Source of the DNA: Ephydatia muelleri
Taxonomy: Eukaryota; Porifera; Demospongiae; Spongillida; Spongillidae
Reading direction: 5' to 3'
Length of the DNA stretch: 64,000 nt
NCBI GenBank assembly: GCA_013339895.1
Contig: JABACO010000018.1
Span: forward strand, 154,732 to 218,731
In this document: piece after piece, positions 44,360-55,218 of the stretch
Layout: the number at the start of each line of letters is the position of its first letter
How positions within the stretch are numbered: position 1 is the stretch's first letter
Notes under the pieces: model-generated
Databases searched by the model: none
Told to the model about the DNA's origin: nothing
Seen by the model: only the letters and a program-made list of their open reading frames with translations
Position numbers and translations under genes: made by a program

Positions 44360-45200
44360 ATCTAACTTTCTTAGTGTTTGATATTCATAATCAGATTAGT
44401 GATTATCTTTGTTGATGTCAGGGGCATAACGAGTATTATGCACTCAGTAACATAACACTGCTTACCACAGAACTTGTACAAATCCCCTCTGAGCATAAAA
44501 TCACTTTGAGGGGGCAGTTCGGCACACAATGGTCGGAGACGTAACAGGAACTGGTACTAGACACAGACACAAAATAAGAGAGACCAAAAGCACCATACAA
44601 AACAAAATTAACGCCTAACCGCTTTCCCGCCCCTTTACATGTAAGACTATCGTTTCACTTCCCGTCCCTACTAGAGATCTACGGTCAAGTACGGTCTAGT
44701 CCCTATCTACGAATAAACGCGTAGAGCAAGGGCCTAAACTCCACCCAAACCGGTCTTACCGTTGATTTCTGACCTCACAACAAACGCTCAGTCCAGAAAG
44801 TATAGACAAGCCTGAGCAAAGAACAAAATAAAAATTAGTAAGAAGGTCTAACTCTCCAACTCGTCTGCTACGAGCAACAAAGCCACCTACCAGAAATATA
44901 CCACTTCAAATGCACTGCGCATGCGTAGAATACTATCCTAACAAATGCCCACCAGATGACGAGGCCTCCGCTCAGCCCCGAACATCTTCAATCGAGTTCG
45001 CTTCAGCCCTCCACATTGCTCAGGATCACGATGGAGCAGACTTGTTCCATTACGGAGACGACTTCCACTTAGCTGGTCCACCACCAGGCAGTGTTCCACT
45101 TTGATAGTCCCAGCAAAAAGTTCTTGCCTTTTAATCTTGGTCAAGATCTTGCGCAAGATTTGTCATCCGTTTTCTCGGCTTTCAATCAGTTTGGCCAAGA
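44360..45200. other. Stretch with no supported gene
   Basis: Unique-looking sequence with short frames only; nothing recognised. Confidence 0.45.
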
Positions 45201-45204
45201 TCTT

Positions 45205-45500
45205 GGCCATGATTCTTGTGTTTCTTAACTATAGATCCTGGGTTCCATGGCCATGATTCTTGTGTTTCTTAACTATAGATCCTGGGTTCCATGGCCATGA
45301 TTCTTGTGTTTCTTAACTATAGATCCTGGGTTCCATGGCCATGATTCTTGTATTTCTTCTGGGTTCCATGCCCATGATTCTTGTGTTTCTTCTGGGTTTC
45401 ATGCCCATGATTCTTGTGTTTTTTCTGGGTTCCATGGCCATGATTCTTGTGTTTTTTCTGGGTTCCATGGCCATAATTCTTGAGTTTCTTCCATGGTGAT
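45205..45500 (+). repeat. Minisatellite with two periods, 44 bp then 33 bp
   Basis: GGCCATGATTCTTGTGTTTC recurs at 45205, 45249, 45293 and 45337 (44-bp spacing), then at about 33-bp spacing to 45500. The longer unit equals the shorter plus AACTATAGATC. On the minus strand the 33-bp part encodes repeated MAMEPRKNTRI. Confidence 0.88.
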
Positions 45501-45592
45501 GTACCTTGAAACTACTTCTACATATTTTATTCATTTGGTACTTGGGATTACCACTCTATTCCCACATAACTGATACTAATATGACTAGCATA

Positions 45593-45969
45593 TCATAAGT
45601 TACACACTTGTGTGTTGGTGGCATCATTCTCCTTCCCCTTCCCCTTCTTGCCCTTACATTTAGTGTCCCTGCACTTCTGATTGCAAATTTTAACACATTT
45701 CTCCTCGAACAAACTCTTTCCAAATTTTCTTAATGCATCTGTGTACATTTGAAAGCATGTAAATCGACTTACCATAACAGCTGTGATAACATTAACACAC
45801 CTTCCATACAATTTACCCAGCGTGGGGAAAGAGGAAGCTTGTTGCTGGGAGCACCTCGTCCAGCCTGTTGATAACACCTGGAAGACATTTCTTCCTCGGA
45901 GAAAAGGGCATCCATTAACCGTAGTGCATACTTATACACTTCGCTGGCCTGAATAGTTAACAAGTTCAA
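45593..45969 (-). pseudogene. BEN-domain-like protein fragment
   Basis: The minus strand reads YKYALRLMDALFSEEEMSSR, then LPLSPRWVNCMEG, which fits the BEN domain pattern (helical start, LF-x-E-E, then a PLSP-type loop before the last helix). A shift near 45785 leads to a Lys/Cys-rich tail (KICNQKCRDTKCKGKKGKGK) ending at 45593. Frames overlap, suggesting an indel or a short intron. BEN domains bind DNA or chromatin and are multicopy in such genomes, often in mobile elements. Confidence 0.5.
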
Positions 45970-46700
45970 ACTACTGTCCTGTACATATGGAGTAATAGTT
46001 TAAAAGAACCAAACATACGTGGAGTATGTACATACTGATAAATAGTGGTGTTTCGCATCGTTATCTGCAACAGAATGGATTTTTTTAATGCTGCAGACAT
46101 TTGCATTAGCATACCTATGCAAATGGCGGATGCAGAAGAGGCAGGCTTTGATGGCATTGAGCTTGCATGGTGCTGCATGGGTGATGTGGATCCTAGCAGA
46201 GATTCAACTGTTCCAGGATTTTGAATTCTGGAATGATGTAATTCAGAACGTCTGTCTTCTGCAGCTATTACGGCGTTAGCCAGCTTTTCAATACTGCTCT
46301 ACAAGTTGATGTAAATATCATAACACATTAATGATACTATTGCTAATTACGTACAGCAAGTACTGTTACACTCTTAGCCAACTCCAACTCACCTGAGCCT
46401 AAAAATCCAACAGCATCACACTGTTAAAAAAAGGGTGTTACCGCAACACACTTAGGGGTGGTCGTACGCCTGTTTAGGAATAACACCCTATGGAGTGTAG
46501 TGGTAACCGCTCAGGAGTGTTACAGCCAACACCCCTAAAGTGTAGCCATTACACTCTAGTGGGTGTTGACACGGGTATCAGATCTTCGTATATGCACCGT
46601 AATTTTATGATACAACATAAATTGATATTAATAACAACAATGGCTAAATGGATTATAAGGTTTAAACGACAAGTTAACAGCGACGGTCGTTGTGCGCATG
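45970..46700. other. Unassigned stretch with an inverted GGGTGTT/AACACCC block
   Basis: Positions 46420-46570 contain several GGGTGTTA and TAACACCC/ACACCCC motifs in both directions, starting CACTGTTAAAAAAAGGG. This may be a short inverted-repeat element upstream of the promoter at 46709. No gene seen. Confidence 0.4.
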
Positions 46701-46708
46701 CGCAGATT

Positions 46709-46724
46709 CATATATAAGCCCGTG
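46709..46724 (+). promoter_or_regulatory. TATA-box promoter candidate
   Basis: CATATATAAGCCCGTG is a good TATA context, following a GC-box-like CGCATGCGCA (46693-46703, also an NRF1-type site). It lies about 80 bp before the ATG at 46792. Confidence 0.45.
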
Positions 46725-46791
46725 CAGTGGAGCCAACGCCGGCTCGTGTAAGTCAACCCATCGACATCACAAGGGACAGCGGTTCTTCACT

Positions 46792-46865
46792 ATGGTAGAT
46801 CAGGCAGAAGGATCACAAACGGACGCCCAGCGGGGGGTGCAGTCTACCTCGGCGAACCCTGCCGG
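46792..46865 (+). CDS. First-exon part of an unidentified gene, cut by the Ginger1 insertion
   Basis: ATG at 46792 reads MVDQAEGSQTDAQRGVQSTS and reaches the CCGG at 46862-46865, where the Ginger1 element begins. After the element (55219 on) the sequence resumes with a Pro-rich segment, TTTDEFICGDKGRNKYRDTM and a splice donor AAG|GTCAGT at about 55396. Joining across the element leaves the two halves in different frames unless a base in the G run at about 46835 is miscounted. The gene family is unknown; it may be host or another element. Confidence 0.4.
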
Positions 46866-46929
46866 TGTCACAGGAGTACGCGTCCCCCGACGTACGCGTC
46901 CGGCCGGACTCGGGGTCCTAGGATACTAG

Positions 46930-47459
46930 GTCCGCCGGACAACCAGTCCTAGGAGCCACTGTCCCCCCGGACAACGTATTCTAGGATAGTGTGTCCCTCC
47001 TTAGGAGTAGCTGTCCCCCCGGACAGCGTATGCTAGGATAGCATGTCCCCAATATAGCATTATTTTCTTTTCACTTATCACCAAGTCTAGTCTAATATGT
47101 ATACTAGTTAATGGTATTATTGTAGCATTTTCCTATATATAGTCATTGTACCCAAAAGTATAATTCTAAACTGAGCTAGCTACATGCACATGCATGGTAT
47201 GCTATATAGCCATCATGGTCAGGGTAGTATAATAGTTCTTTAGTAGTGGTGTTTCATGTAGTTATAGTTCTTTGTTTTTGTTATAGTGTAGTATATTAAT
47301 AATAATTATATAGCTTATCAAGGTTTTCAATATAGATTATACATGTACCTATAGCTTATCGTGGTTTTTAATAGATTATTAAACGATATATCTGATCATA
47401 CAACATGTCAGTGATAAATACATGAAACGAGTATACATAAAAATAATGTTCCGTTGGGC
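46930..47459. other. Right-hand (3') non-coding end of Ginger1 A
   Basis: After the palindromic sub-terminal array (to about 47050) the sequence is AT-rich without genes until the Ulp1-PHD stop at 47460. It probably holds the 3' untranslated region. Confidence 0.5.
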
Positions 47460-48767
47460 TCAGTGGATGGGCTGACATTTTTTACAATTCCATTTGTATT
47501 TTTTATTGTTCCACGCTTCTTTTGGAATGGATATGTCACATTCTTTGTGGAACCATTCTTTACAAGAATCGCACTGAATCATTAATCCAGCATCTGGCAT
47601 CCTACAATAGCACCTCACGTGTACGCTCTTTTTTTGTGCTATAGCACGACTACTGATTGGACGATCTGAAGCAGGAAATGGAGTAAATCTTCTATTTTGT
47701 AAACAATTTAAGAGATGTGGACGCATCAGTACTGCACTATAGTTCCTTTTACACACGTCTTGACCAGAGCATAGATCTACGGCAAAAGCAATGGCATATA
47801 GGCCGCAGTCAGAATGATTGGTTTGCTTCACAGTATCCATGAAATGGAGATGTACCGCATCGTTAGGTATACATAGAATTGCACATATTTGTTCAATGAT
47901 AAAACTATTGCAGGTGTCATAAAGACTATCGAAAACGTTCACGTGGCCAGATGGCAATCCAATGGTCGAAATAGTCACCCAATGATCTTCTCCATTGTGT
48001 AGAATTTGAATGAATTCTCTCATTACATCGAATCTTAAATTATAAGCCAAGGTTGTAGCTTGAAATCCCGGTCGGCCATATTGGCTATGGAGAAGGAACT
48101 GTGAAGCATTAATCAGCACATCATCTACCCACTTGTTACTCTCCAGGATGCATCTGTGTTCATCATAGAGCTTAACATCTTCCACTTCCATCCATTGTTT
48201 ACGACATCTAACCTTTCTGGCTTTCTTTATCGGCTTCTCTTCATCACTGGTTTTCTTACATTGTTGTTTCTCCTCATCACAATCATTCACGCTAACTTTT
48301 GCTTCATTCATTGTACAATTATCAGGTCGTAATTTAATGAATCCAGAGGCGCAAACATTCAAATCTGGCTTACTGGCTAAGTTTAGGCTGTCAAGAACCA
48401 CACCATCTTTATTGTATATCTTTCTTGTCTCCATAACCCACTGACAGAATGCATCAATATTCGCTGCAGACATTAGGAAGTATCTTTTGCCATATCTAAT
48501 AATGGTCTTAATACTAATGCCACTGGATTTGAACCAACACTCCAGAAGTTGAAGAGACTCCACTGGATAGAAACTTCCATTAATGTCATGCTTTCTGAAA
48601 TGATCAAACTCTTCGGAAAGTTTTTCATTCATTATTACAAACTGCCCTCCACAGAAATCTCTTAAATGTGCTTCTTTATTATATGCACGATGAGTCAGCC
48701 AGTGCTCTACAATAAGATCCTTGTTCAGGGCATATTCACCAGCTTCAGAATTTAATCCAGTTGTCTA
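47460..48767 (-). CDS. Ulp1-type cysteine protease fused to a C-terminal PHD finger
   Basis: A minus-strand exon with acceptor at about 48768 (T-rich tract then AG) runs open to the stop at 47460, about 435 codons; an internal ATG is at 48632. The N-terminal part has no named domain. A basic stretch (KKARKVRCRKQW) precedes the C48 protease fold: EDHWVTIS gives the His, VNVFDSLYD the Asp, QTNHSDCGLYAIAFAVDL the Gln and Cys. All four catalytic positions are present. The PHD finger follows (VRCYCRMPDAGLMIQCDSC, KEWFHKEC, YKWNCKKC). Ulp1 enzymes cleave SUMO or SUMO-like tags; PHD fingers read histone tails. Placement inside Ginger1 suggests the protein helps the element deal with chromatin or SUMO; that is inference. 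Confidence 0.9.
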
Positions 48768-48807
48768 AAAAAAAAAGTAAAACCAAGTAAGGTAATATTT
48801 TTACAAG

Positions 48808-49103
48808 TAAATAAAAACATTCTCTAACGAGAAAGTTGGTGGGCATATAGGATTGACAATGTTGTGTAAAAAGCACGGAAACAAGTGTGACAGAAATGTT
48901 ACTGGAAAATTGAAATAGGCCTATATTTAGCCCATCTTTTCAGGCGTGCGCTGCGCTGCCTAAATGCGACTGGGCTAAATATAGGCCTATTTCAATTTTC
49001 CAGTAACATTTCTGTCACACTTGTTTCCGTGCTTTTTACACAACATTGTCAATCCTATATGCCCACCAACTTTCTCGTTAGAGAATGTTTTTATTTACTT
49101 GTT
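48808..49103. repeat. Perfect long hairpin, arms about 138 bp (copy A)
   Basis: ACATTCTCTAACGAGAAAGT near the left end is matched without mismatch by the complement near the right end, through to TATTTAGCCCA, with a loop of about 20-30 nt that is GC-rich. It lies in the presumed intron between the Pro/Ala-rich exon and the Ulp1-PHD exon. A paralogous hairpin lies at 58520-58813. Confidence 0.95.
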
Positions 49104-49239
49104 TCATAAGTTTTTTTTTCTCCGTGTCAAAGAACTTATAAACGCTTTGTTTTTACAATACGACTTTAATCATGAAAAGTAATAAATTAACGAACACATA
49201 ATTAATTAAAAATGGTACGTATAATTGTTTTTAATATAA

Positions 49240-49805
49240 TTAATTATTTTGCCTTCTCCTCGGCCTCTTCTCCCTCCTCTTCCTCTTCTCCCCCCCCCGC
49301 CTTGGGTATGGCCATGCGGGTGGCGGGGTCAGGAAAAAAGGCAGGGGCAGCATTTGGGGGAGCAGTGGCGGGGGCAGAACTGGTACTGGCGGTGGGAGGG
49401 GCGCTGCTGGCCATGGTGGGACTAGCTCTGGGGGGGGGGCAGCGCTGCTGCTGGCCATGGTGGTGGGGCTAGCGCTGGTGGGGGCAGCGCTGCTGCTGGT
49501 GGTGGGGCTAGCGCTGGCGGGGGCAGCGCTGCTGATGGTGGGGCTAGCGCTGGCGGGGGCAGCGCTGCTGCTGGTAGTGGGGCTGGCGTTGGCGGGGGCA
49601 GCACTGCTGCTGGTGGTGGGGCTAGCGTTGGCGGGGGCAGCGCTGCTGCTGGTGTTAGGGCTAGCGCTGGCGGGGCAGCGCTGCTGCTGGTGGTGAGGCT
49701 AGCGCTGGCGGGGGCAGAAGTTGTGATGAAGGAGGATGTATGTGCTTCCTCGACCTCCTCTCCTTCAGAGTCATCAAAAAATTCTTTCCCGACTTCTTCA
49801 GCCAT
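49240..49805 (-). CDS. Pro/Ala-rich exon of Ginger1 A
   Basis: On the minus strand an acceptor AG directly precedes ATGGCTGAAGAAG (49805). It reads EFFDDSEGEEVEEAHTSS, then Pro/Ala repeats (LPPPALAPPPAAA) from 39-bp and 36-bp tandem units (about 49400-49700). The frame changes once near 49430-49460 into a Pro-rich, basic tail (RRGGEKRKRREKRPRRR). The same acidic start and Pro/Ala body occur in the inverted paralogue at 58062. Low complexity suggests a disordered linker between the basic repeat exon and the protease. Confidence 0.6.
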
Positions 49806-49949
49806 CTACGTGACAGACAGAGTATTGAAACAACTTGTAAAAAATTTAGTTTACCTTTGAATTTTTTTCAAGAGAGAAATGTGCTGTTCTACGGGTCGTT
49901 GGTTTATACCCGTATACATGCACAGCCACGTTTTCTAGCTGTGCTATAA

Positions 49950-50746
49950 TTCTATTAGTCTAATCTTATCCGACCATTCACTGATTGGTCGCTTTTTCAT
50001 GCATGCCATCACATACTGAGGGGGAGGGGTGGAGTGTGTGTGTAGGTGTGCTAAAATTCTATTGGTAGAATTTCATCCAATCACATGACCTGAGGTGCAT
50101 GCAGGTGCAGTGGTGTTGAAATTAGCACATCTGATATATTGTGCTGTTAACTATCTAGCTTCTGCCACTAGGCCTATCACCTATGGAAATTTATTTTTGT
50201 AAATGACAGCAGCTACTCAGGGAGTAACTATATGGGAGAAGATAGGGTTGCAGTACTTTTATTTTACCATACATTATGCCTTATACATGTATCAAAACAT
50301 TTCACCAATTGCCCATTACATGAATTATTTCATTTCATGCAACTCAATTTTGGGTAACACTTCTGTACACACGTGTAGTGGACCTTTAAAACAACAAAGA
50401 TTGACCCTTTTACATGTACATGGAGGAACTTTTACTTGTGGGAAGCCTTACTGTACATCTGATAACAATTAAACACAGCTGCAGCAAGGGGTGGGATGCG
50501 CATGACTGACTTGTACTATACACACGCGTGTAGTCCTTTCTTTCAACATCAGATAACTAATGTACAATGTAACAGACACAGATGCATGCACAAATAACCT
50601 TTTGTACAAACATTGACCTTTACCAAGGGAACTGGGAAGCCTTACTGTACATCTGATAATATGCATGCAAGCGTACAAGAAATGTGTTAATGTGTGCATG
50701 ACAGGAAGCCATGAGCAACTTACATTAGCACGTAAGAAAGCAGCCC
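49950..50746. other. Probable intron sequence of Ginger1 A
   Basis: No coding signal on either strand beyond short frames. It lies between the basic repeat exon and the Pro/Ala exon. The segment GGAAGCCTTACTGTACATCTGATAA occurs twice (about 50440 and 50635), a short direct repeat; the motif is shown here only in part of its extent. Confidence 0.4.
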
Positions 50747-50789
50747 TTAGACTTTAAATGCTACATACAGCATGCTATTTATAACATAC

Positions 50790-51292
50790 CTTTGGGTGGT
50801 AGTGGTAGTTCTACGACCCTTCCAATACCGACTCCTTCTAGCTGCCTTAATGGTAGCTGAATTGCCCCTGTATATCCGCCTTTTAGCAGCACGGTTCTCC
50901 TCGACGCCCTCTTGATATCGCTGCCTTTTAGCAGCACGGTTCTCCTCGACGCCCTCTTGATATCGCTGCCTTTTAGCAGCACGGTTCTCCTCGACGCCCT
51001 CTTGATATCGCTGCCTTTTAGCAGCACGCTTAGATACAGCATTTGCGTTGTAGGTGTCGCGTACAGAGGCCTTCTTCTTTTCAGGGTCGGCCTTGTAGGT
51101 GTCGCGTACAGAGGCCTTCTTCTTTTCTGGGTCGGCCTTGTAGGTGTCGCGTACAGAGGCCTTCTTCTTTTCAGGGTCGGCCTTGTAGCGCGCTCGGGCT
51201 TTAGCCTTGTTCTCTTGTGATAAAATATCTTCTCGTTTTTGGAGGTATTCCGCTCGTTGCTTAGATCTCTTCTTTTGATTACGCGAAGGCAT
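50790..51292 (-). CDS. Basic tandem-repeat exon of Ginger1 A
   Basis: ATG at 51292 (MPSRNQKKRSKQRAEYLQKR) opens a frame of about 168 codons up to a splice donor (AAG|GTATGT at 50789). It contains three 15-residue repeats (KADPEKKKASVRDTY) and three 15-residue repeats (QEGVEENRAAKRQRY), ending RSRYWKGRRTTTTTQ. Charge alternation suggests helical, nucleic-acid-binding repeats. Proteins of this style are common in sponge and coral genomes without known function. Its paralogue (56628) has about twice as many copies. Confidence 0.7.
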
Positions 51293-51379
51293 TTTTAGAA
51301 AAACAACTTCACTAGCCAAAGTAAGTAACGACTAAACTGCGATAGGAACACCAAATAAATTTAGTGTCTGTTGGAGTAT

Positions 51380-51880
51380 TTATACTCCCTAAAATTATAC
51401 ATTTTATTAAGAACTTGCTAGAACTTGCTAGATGGCCATAGAACTTGCAACCAAATAAGGTATTTCTCGCTGTAGTTTCTTTCTAGATGTGATATGTGTC
51501 CAAATGACATGCTAGGATAACGTGTCGGTAAATTCTGAAGAGATTGGTACTATTGTCGTTCTTTAAAACCGTTCGTAGCTCGAGTTATACCTTCCTAAGG
51601 AAGAAGAAGACGACGATGACGACGACGACGACGAACAATTTTTTTGGGAATGGGCACGAGAAGCAGGTTCTTTGTTTGTCTGGAAGCGCATAGTTTAATG
51701 ACATGAAACTAGCATGAAAACGTAGATCTTGGTGTTGTCGTTCGATTGCTGCAACGAGATAAGTGATCCGTTTCTCCGTTGTCCCTCCCGACGCGATTTT
51801 TTAAAAATTTTAATGACATTCATCATTCCTCAATCAATCCTATATTGAACCTGCTGACGCAGGTTCAGATACCGGTGTAC
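51380..51880. promoter_or_regulatory. Conserved intergenic spacer, likely promoter of the accessory gene
   Basis: About 450 bp between the transposase stop (51881) and the basic-repeat ATG (51292) is conserved, in inverted orientation, upstream of the paralogous gene (56130-56620): shared CTGTAGT, GCTCGAGTTATACCTTCCTAA, GATCCGTTTCTCC and AATCCTATATTG blocks. A GAC/GAA microsatellite (51600-51637) is found only here. A stem-loop GAACCTGC/GCAGGTTC (51847-51868) lies just past the transposase stop. Confidence 0.5.
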
Positions 51881-54675
51881 TTAGGAAATACATGTACGAG
51901 TATATAAATTTACATAACGTACATAAAATAACGTGTTAAAGACTGAATAACTTACATCAAAGTCATCATCATCTTCTGCTGGATTAAATGCAAGTTCATT
52001 GGCACCTGTTCGCCATAATCGAAACAATTGTGGTGAAAACAATTGCTCATGAAGCAGTTCACGAGTAGAAATTTCACTGCCATAGATTTTTTCATTGTGA
52101 GAATCAGTCACACCTATGGCCAGTCTCTCTTTGCTTGCACTTTCTTCATTGTGAGATGCAGTAAAATCCTGTTCAATTTTGCTTGCTATCTCCTCGTCAC
52201 TAGCACCAGCATGAACTTGCCCTAGATCACTAGCAGCTTCATGAATTTGCCTTTCTTCATATGTTTTCAACTGGATTGAATTATACAATTTTTTTAAAAC
52301 CTTGCCGTGTTCATTCTTTAATAAATACAACCCCTTATCACACACTTCAGCTATTGTAAAAGGGCCTGTCCACTCATCGTCCATTTTCCCTCCTTTTCGA
52401 GAAAGCTTTCTCATATTTCTTAAAAGAACTGGGCTTCCTAGTTTGAATTCTGCCTTTGCATGCTTGCGGTCATAGTAAAGCTTTTGTTTAGCTTGAGCAT
52501 TTTCAATGTTAGATGCAACTTTCATAAAAGTCTCAGTGCGAATCGTATCCAGCCTTGCAGCATGCCTCTGAGCTTCACTTTCAATTTCTGGGATTGCATG
52601 ACCATTATCCACATTACTGGTGTGTAGCTGGATGGGTAATACTGCTTCTCTACCGTACATAAGAAAAAAGGGTGTGTATTTAGTTGTAGCATGAACACTT
52701 GTACGATATGAGAAAAGAACTGATTCTAAGTGTTCGTCCCAGTCATCTTGATCAGCATTAATATATTTAACAAGCGACTTTGTAACAGTTTGATTCATTC
52801 TTTCGTCAAGTCCGTTGGTTTGCGGGTGGTATGCGCTTGCAATACGATGCTCAGTTCCCGTCAGTAAAAAAAGCTTCTCATTCAGTGCATTTACAAACTC
52901 ACGACCCTGATCTGAAATGCATACTTTAAAACAGCCAAACCTAGCAATTAGGGAATAAATGAAATTGGCTATCCCTTCAGCGCATTTGGATGGAAGAGCT
53001 TGAGCTTCGGGCCATTTTGAAAAATAGTCTGTGCATGTTACTAGAAACCTGACAGAAGATCACAAAATGGCAATGTGAGGATAAATAATGTCAAATATCA
53101 GTGCTGTTTAATTATCAACGTACACACTGCACAAAAACGTACCGTAGAGTCCCGGATACAACACCCCCTCCGCCCTCCATGGAGAAAATGGAATGTTTTT
53201 TTTAAACGAGCATATCTCCATCACCATATTAAGCGCTAGGACTAACCAATTATGTTGTTTGAGAAATAAAAGTTTGTTCAATATTAATTTTATTATAAGT
53301 AACTACTATAGCGCTTATTATTTTACTGAGATACGATCAGTTAAGAAAAAAAGTAATTTTTTCTATGCATACATGGGGATGGAGAGGAAGGTATTATAAT
53401 TATACCCGGAACTTTACGACATTTGTTCCATAATAAATAAGGAAGGAGCAATGTACAAAGAAAATAAAATAAGTACCTAGTACAAATAAACACAAGCCAA
53501 TATTTTTTCACACTGTTGCAAATATGCAAGGAGTTGCTTAAAATACATCAATCCCCAAACCACATTACCATTTCACTCTGGAGCCATCAATGCAAAAACA
53601 GGCTAGGATATATAGATTATGAACGCAAAAGATAACCTTGTTCAAACAAAATAATATAATTTTTTTGTACAACTTCTCCCATTTTGTTGCATAATTACTT
53701 GTTTTTACATGAAGCCCAGCATGAGAACTTTACCTGTTACTATTACGTGTCAGTGTCAACGGTCCAACAAGATCAATTCCAACTTGATGCCACACTTCAG
53801 ACCTCACTGGAATGGGATGTAGCTCTGCAGAGGCCTTGCTTAGCTTCTTATTGGTTCGCTGACATATATCACACGTTCTAATATGTTCTTTAATGTCGTT
53901 GGTCATATCATGCCAGTAGAAACGAGAGCATGCCTTCTGCAATGTTTTATCCCTGCCAAAATGGCCTCCACCTGGTCATGCATGAAAATGGAATACAATG
54001 TCATGATGTTTACATGATACACAAGGAGATATTACCTAGTTTATCGTCGTGGCAAGCTTCGGTCACTCTCTTCTGGTCTTCTTCGTCAAACACCCAACGT
54101 CTTCTATCATCACCTTTGGTATACAATTGACCATCCTCGAGTACAAACTCTCCTGCTTTCCTGCGTATCGTCCTCTTCCAGTTCTTTTCAGCATCCACTC
54201 TGTACGCCCTTTCCATAATATATTTCATTACGTCTTGATACAGCAGCTTTTCTTGGTCTTTCTTCTCACTCCTGCTCATTTCCTTTTCACTCCCTTCGCT
54301 CATTTCCTTTTCGCTCCTTCCGCTCAATTCCTTTTCGCTCCTTTCCTTTTCACTCCTTTCGCTCGTTTTCTGTTCACTCCTTCCGCTCATTTCCTTTTCA
54401 TTCCTTCCGCTCGTTTCCTTTTCGCTCGAATCGCTCCTTTCCTTTTCACTCATTTCCTTTTCATTCCTTCCGCTCGTTTCCTTTTCCGCCCTCGAATCGC
54501 TCCTTTCCTTTTCACTCCTTCCGCTCGTTTCCTTTTCGCTCCTTCCGCTCATTTCCTTTTCACTCCTTCCGCTCATTTCCTTTTCACTCCTTCCGCTCGT
54601 TTCCTTTTTCCACCTTCCACGCGTTTCCTTTTCACTCCTTTTCTTTTCACTCGTTTCGCTCGTTTTCTCACTCAT
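51881..54675 (-). CDS. Ginger1 integrase-type transposase, 674 aa, three exons, intact
   Basis: Exons 54675-54036, 53971-53747 and 53040-51881 (minus) join in frame (2025 nt with stop). The N-terminal part has 8-residue Ser/Glu/Lys/Arg repeats (SGRSEKEM). A folded start follows (KLLYQDVMKYIMERAY, then GQLYTKGDDRRRWVF). The HHCC zinc module spans the first splice: GGGHFGRDKTLQKAC, RFYWHDM, then CDICQR. The DDE core has LTCTDYFSKWPEAQA, VCISDQGREFVN and HPQTNGLDERMNQT. The GPY/F module (DEWTGPFTIAEVCDKGLYLL) and an acidic tail (NPAEDDDDFDV) finish it. No stop or frameshift was found, unlike copy B at 42083. The reaction is strand transfer into CCGG targets. Confidence 0.92.
54290..54660 (-). 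repeat. Coding 24-bp minisatellite in the transposase N-terminus
   Basis: Repeated units of CTTCCGCTCATTTCCTTTTC-type sequence (plus strand) encode EKEMSGRS octapeptides with variants (EKERSDS, EKETSGR). About 14 copies, some truncated, all in frame. Confidence 0.85.
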
Positions 54676-55218
54676 TTCATAAACTTTTTAAAACACGTGC
54701 GCATGTTTAGTATTATTAATATTGCGTCTGTCAGGGCCAGACGGATCCTGCCTGGCCACTGAATGAGGTGACAATTGAGACCTGAAATGGAGAGGGGACT
54801 GCGCTTCTAGAAGGATCTCGGGGTGTGTGTATGCTGACACATGGTTGTGCATTGGTATTTAAGTGTATTGGTGCATTGATTATGATTACTTTTGGCGTGG
54901 AACGACCTAGCGAACGTGGTGGTAACCCTGACAGCGTCACTGAGATTCCAGGGCATCGGATATTATATTATATTGTACATTAATACTGATTTCCAAAGCT
55001 ACATATATATCTGCTGCTTATGGACAAAGCTTTATTTATTTGGCTTACCTATACCTCCTGCTACCGGTAATGAAGTCAACAAGGGCCAATGGGGGACCTC
55101 GTATCCTAGGACCACGCGTCCGGCCGGACGGGTAATCCTAACGGCGGACCTAGTATCCTAGGACCACGAGTCCGGCCGGACGCGTAATCCGGGGGGACGC
55201 GTACTCCTGTGACACCGG

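Larger units (their letters stand above)
46866..55214 (-). mobile_element. Ginger1 transposon A, 8.35 kb, well preserved, with accessory genes
   Basis: Ends are TGTCACAGGAGTACGCGTCC and its exact complement (finishing GGAGTAC-type inverted sequence, then CCTGTGACA at 55214). Both are flanked by perfect CCGG (46862-46865 and 55215-55218). Sub-terminal zones of 130-190 bp carry tandem GTCC(G)CCGGAC and TCCTAGGA palindromes. On the minus strand, in order, lie the transposase (54675-51881), a basic tandem-repeat exon, a Pro/Ala-rich exon, an intronic hairpin and a Ulp1-PHD exon. The termini, the integrase-type transposase and the 4-bp duplication agree with Ginger1. Confidence 0.9.

Noticed and set aside
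45205..45500. CRISPR-like array
   Set aside because: Repeats are contiguous without unique spacers and the genome is eukaryotic.
49212..49696. Gly/Ala/Leu hydrophobic protein on the plus strand
   Set aside because: It is the antisense of the Pro/Ala-rich exon; the minus strand has the splice acceptor and paralogue.
54049..54762. Phe/Leu-rich membrane-like protein on the plus strand
   Set aside because: Antisense of the Ser/Glu/Lys repeat region of the intact Ginger1 transposase.
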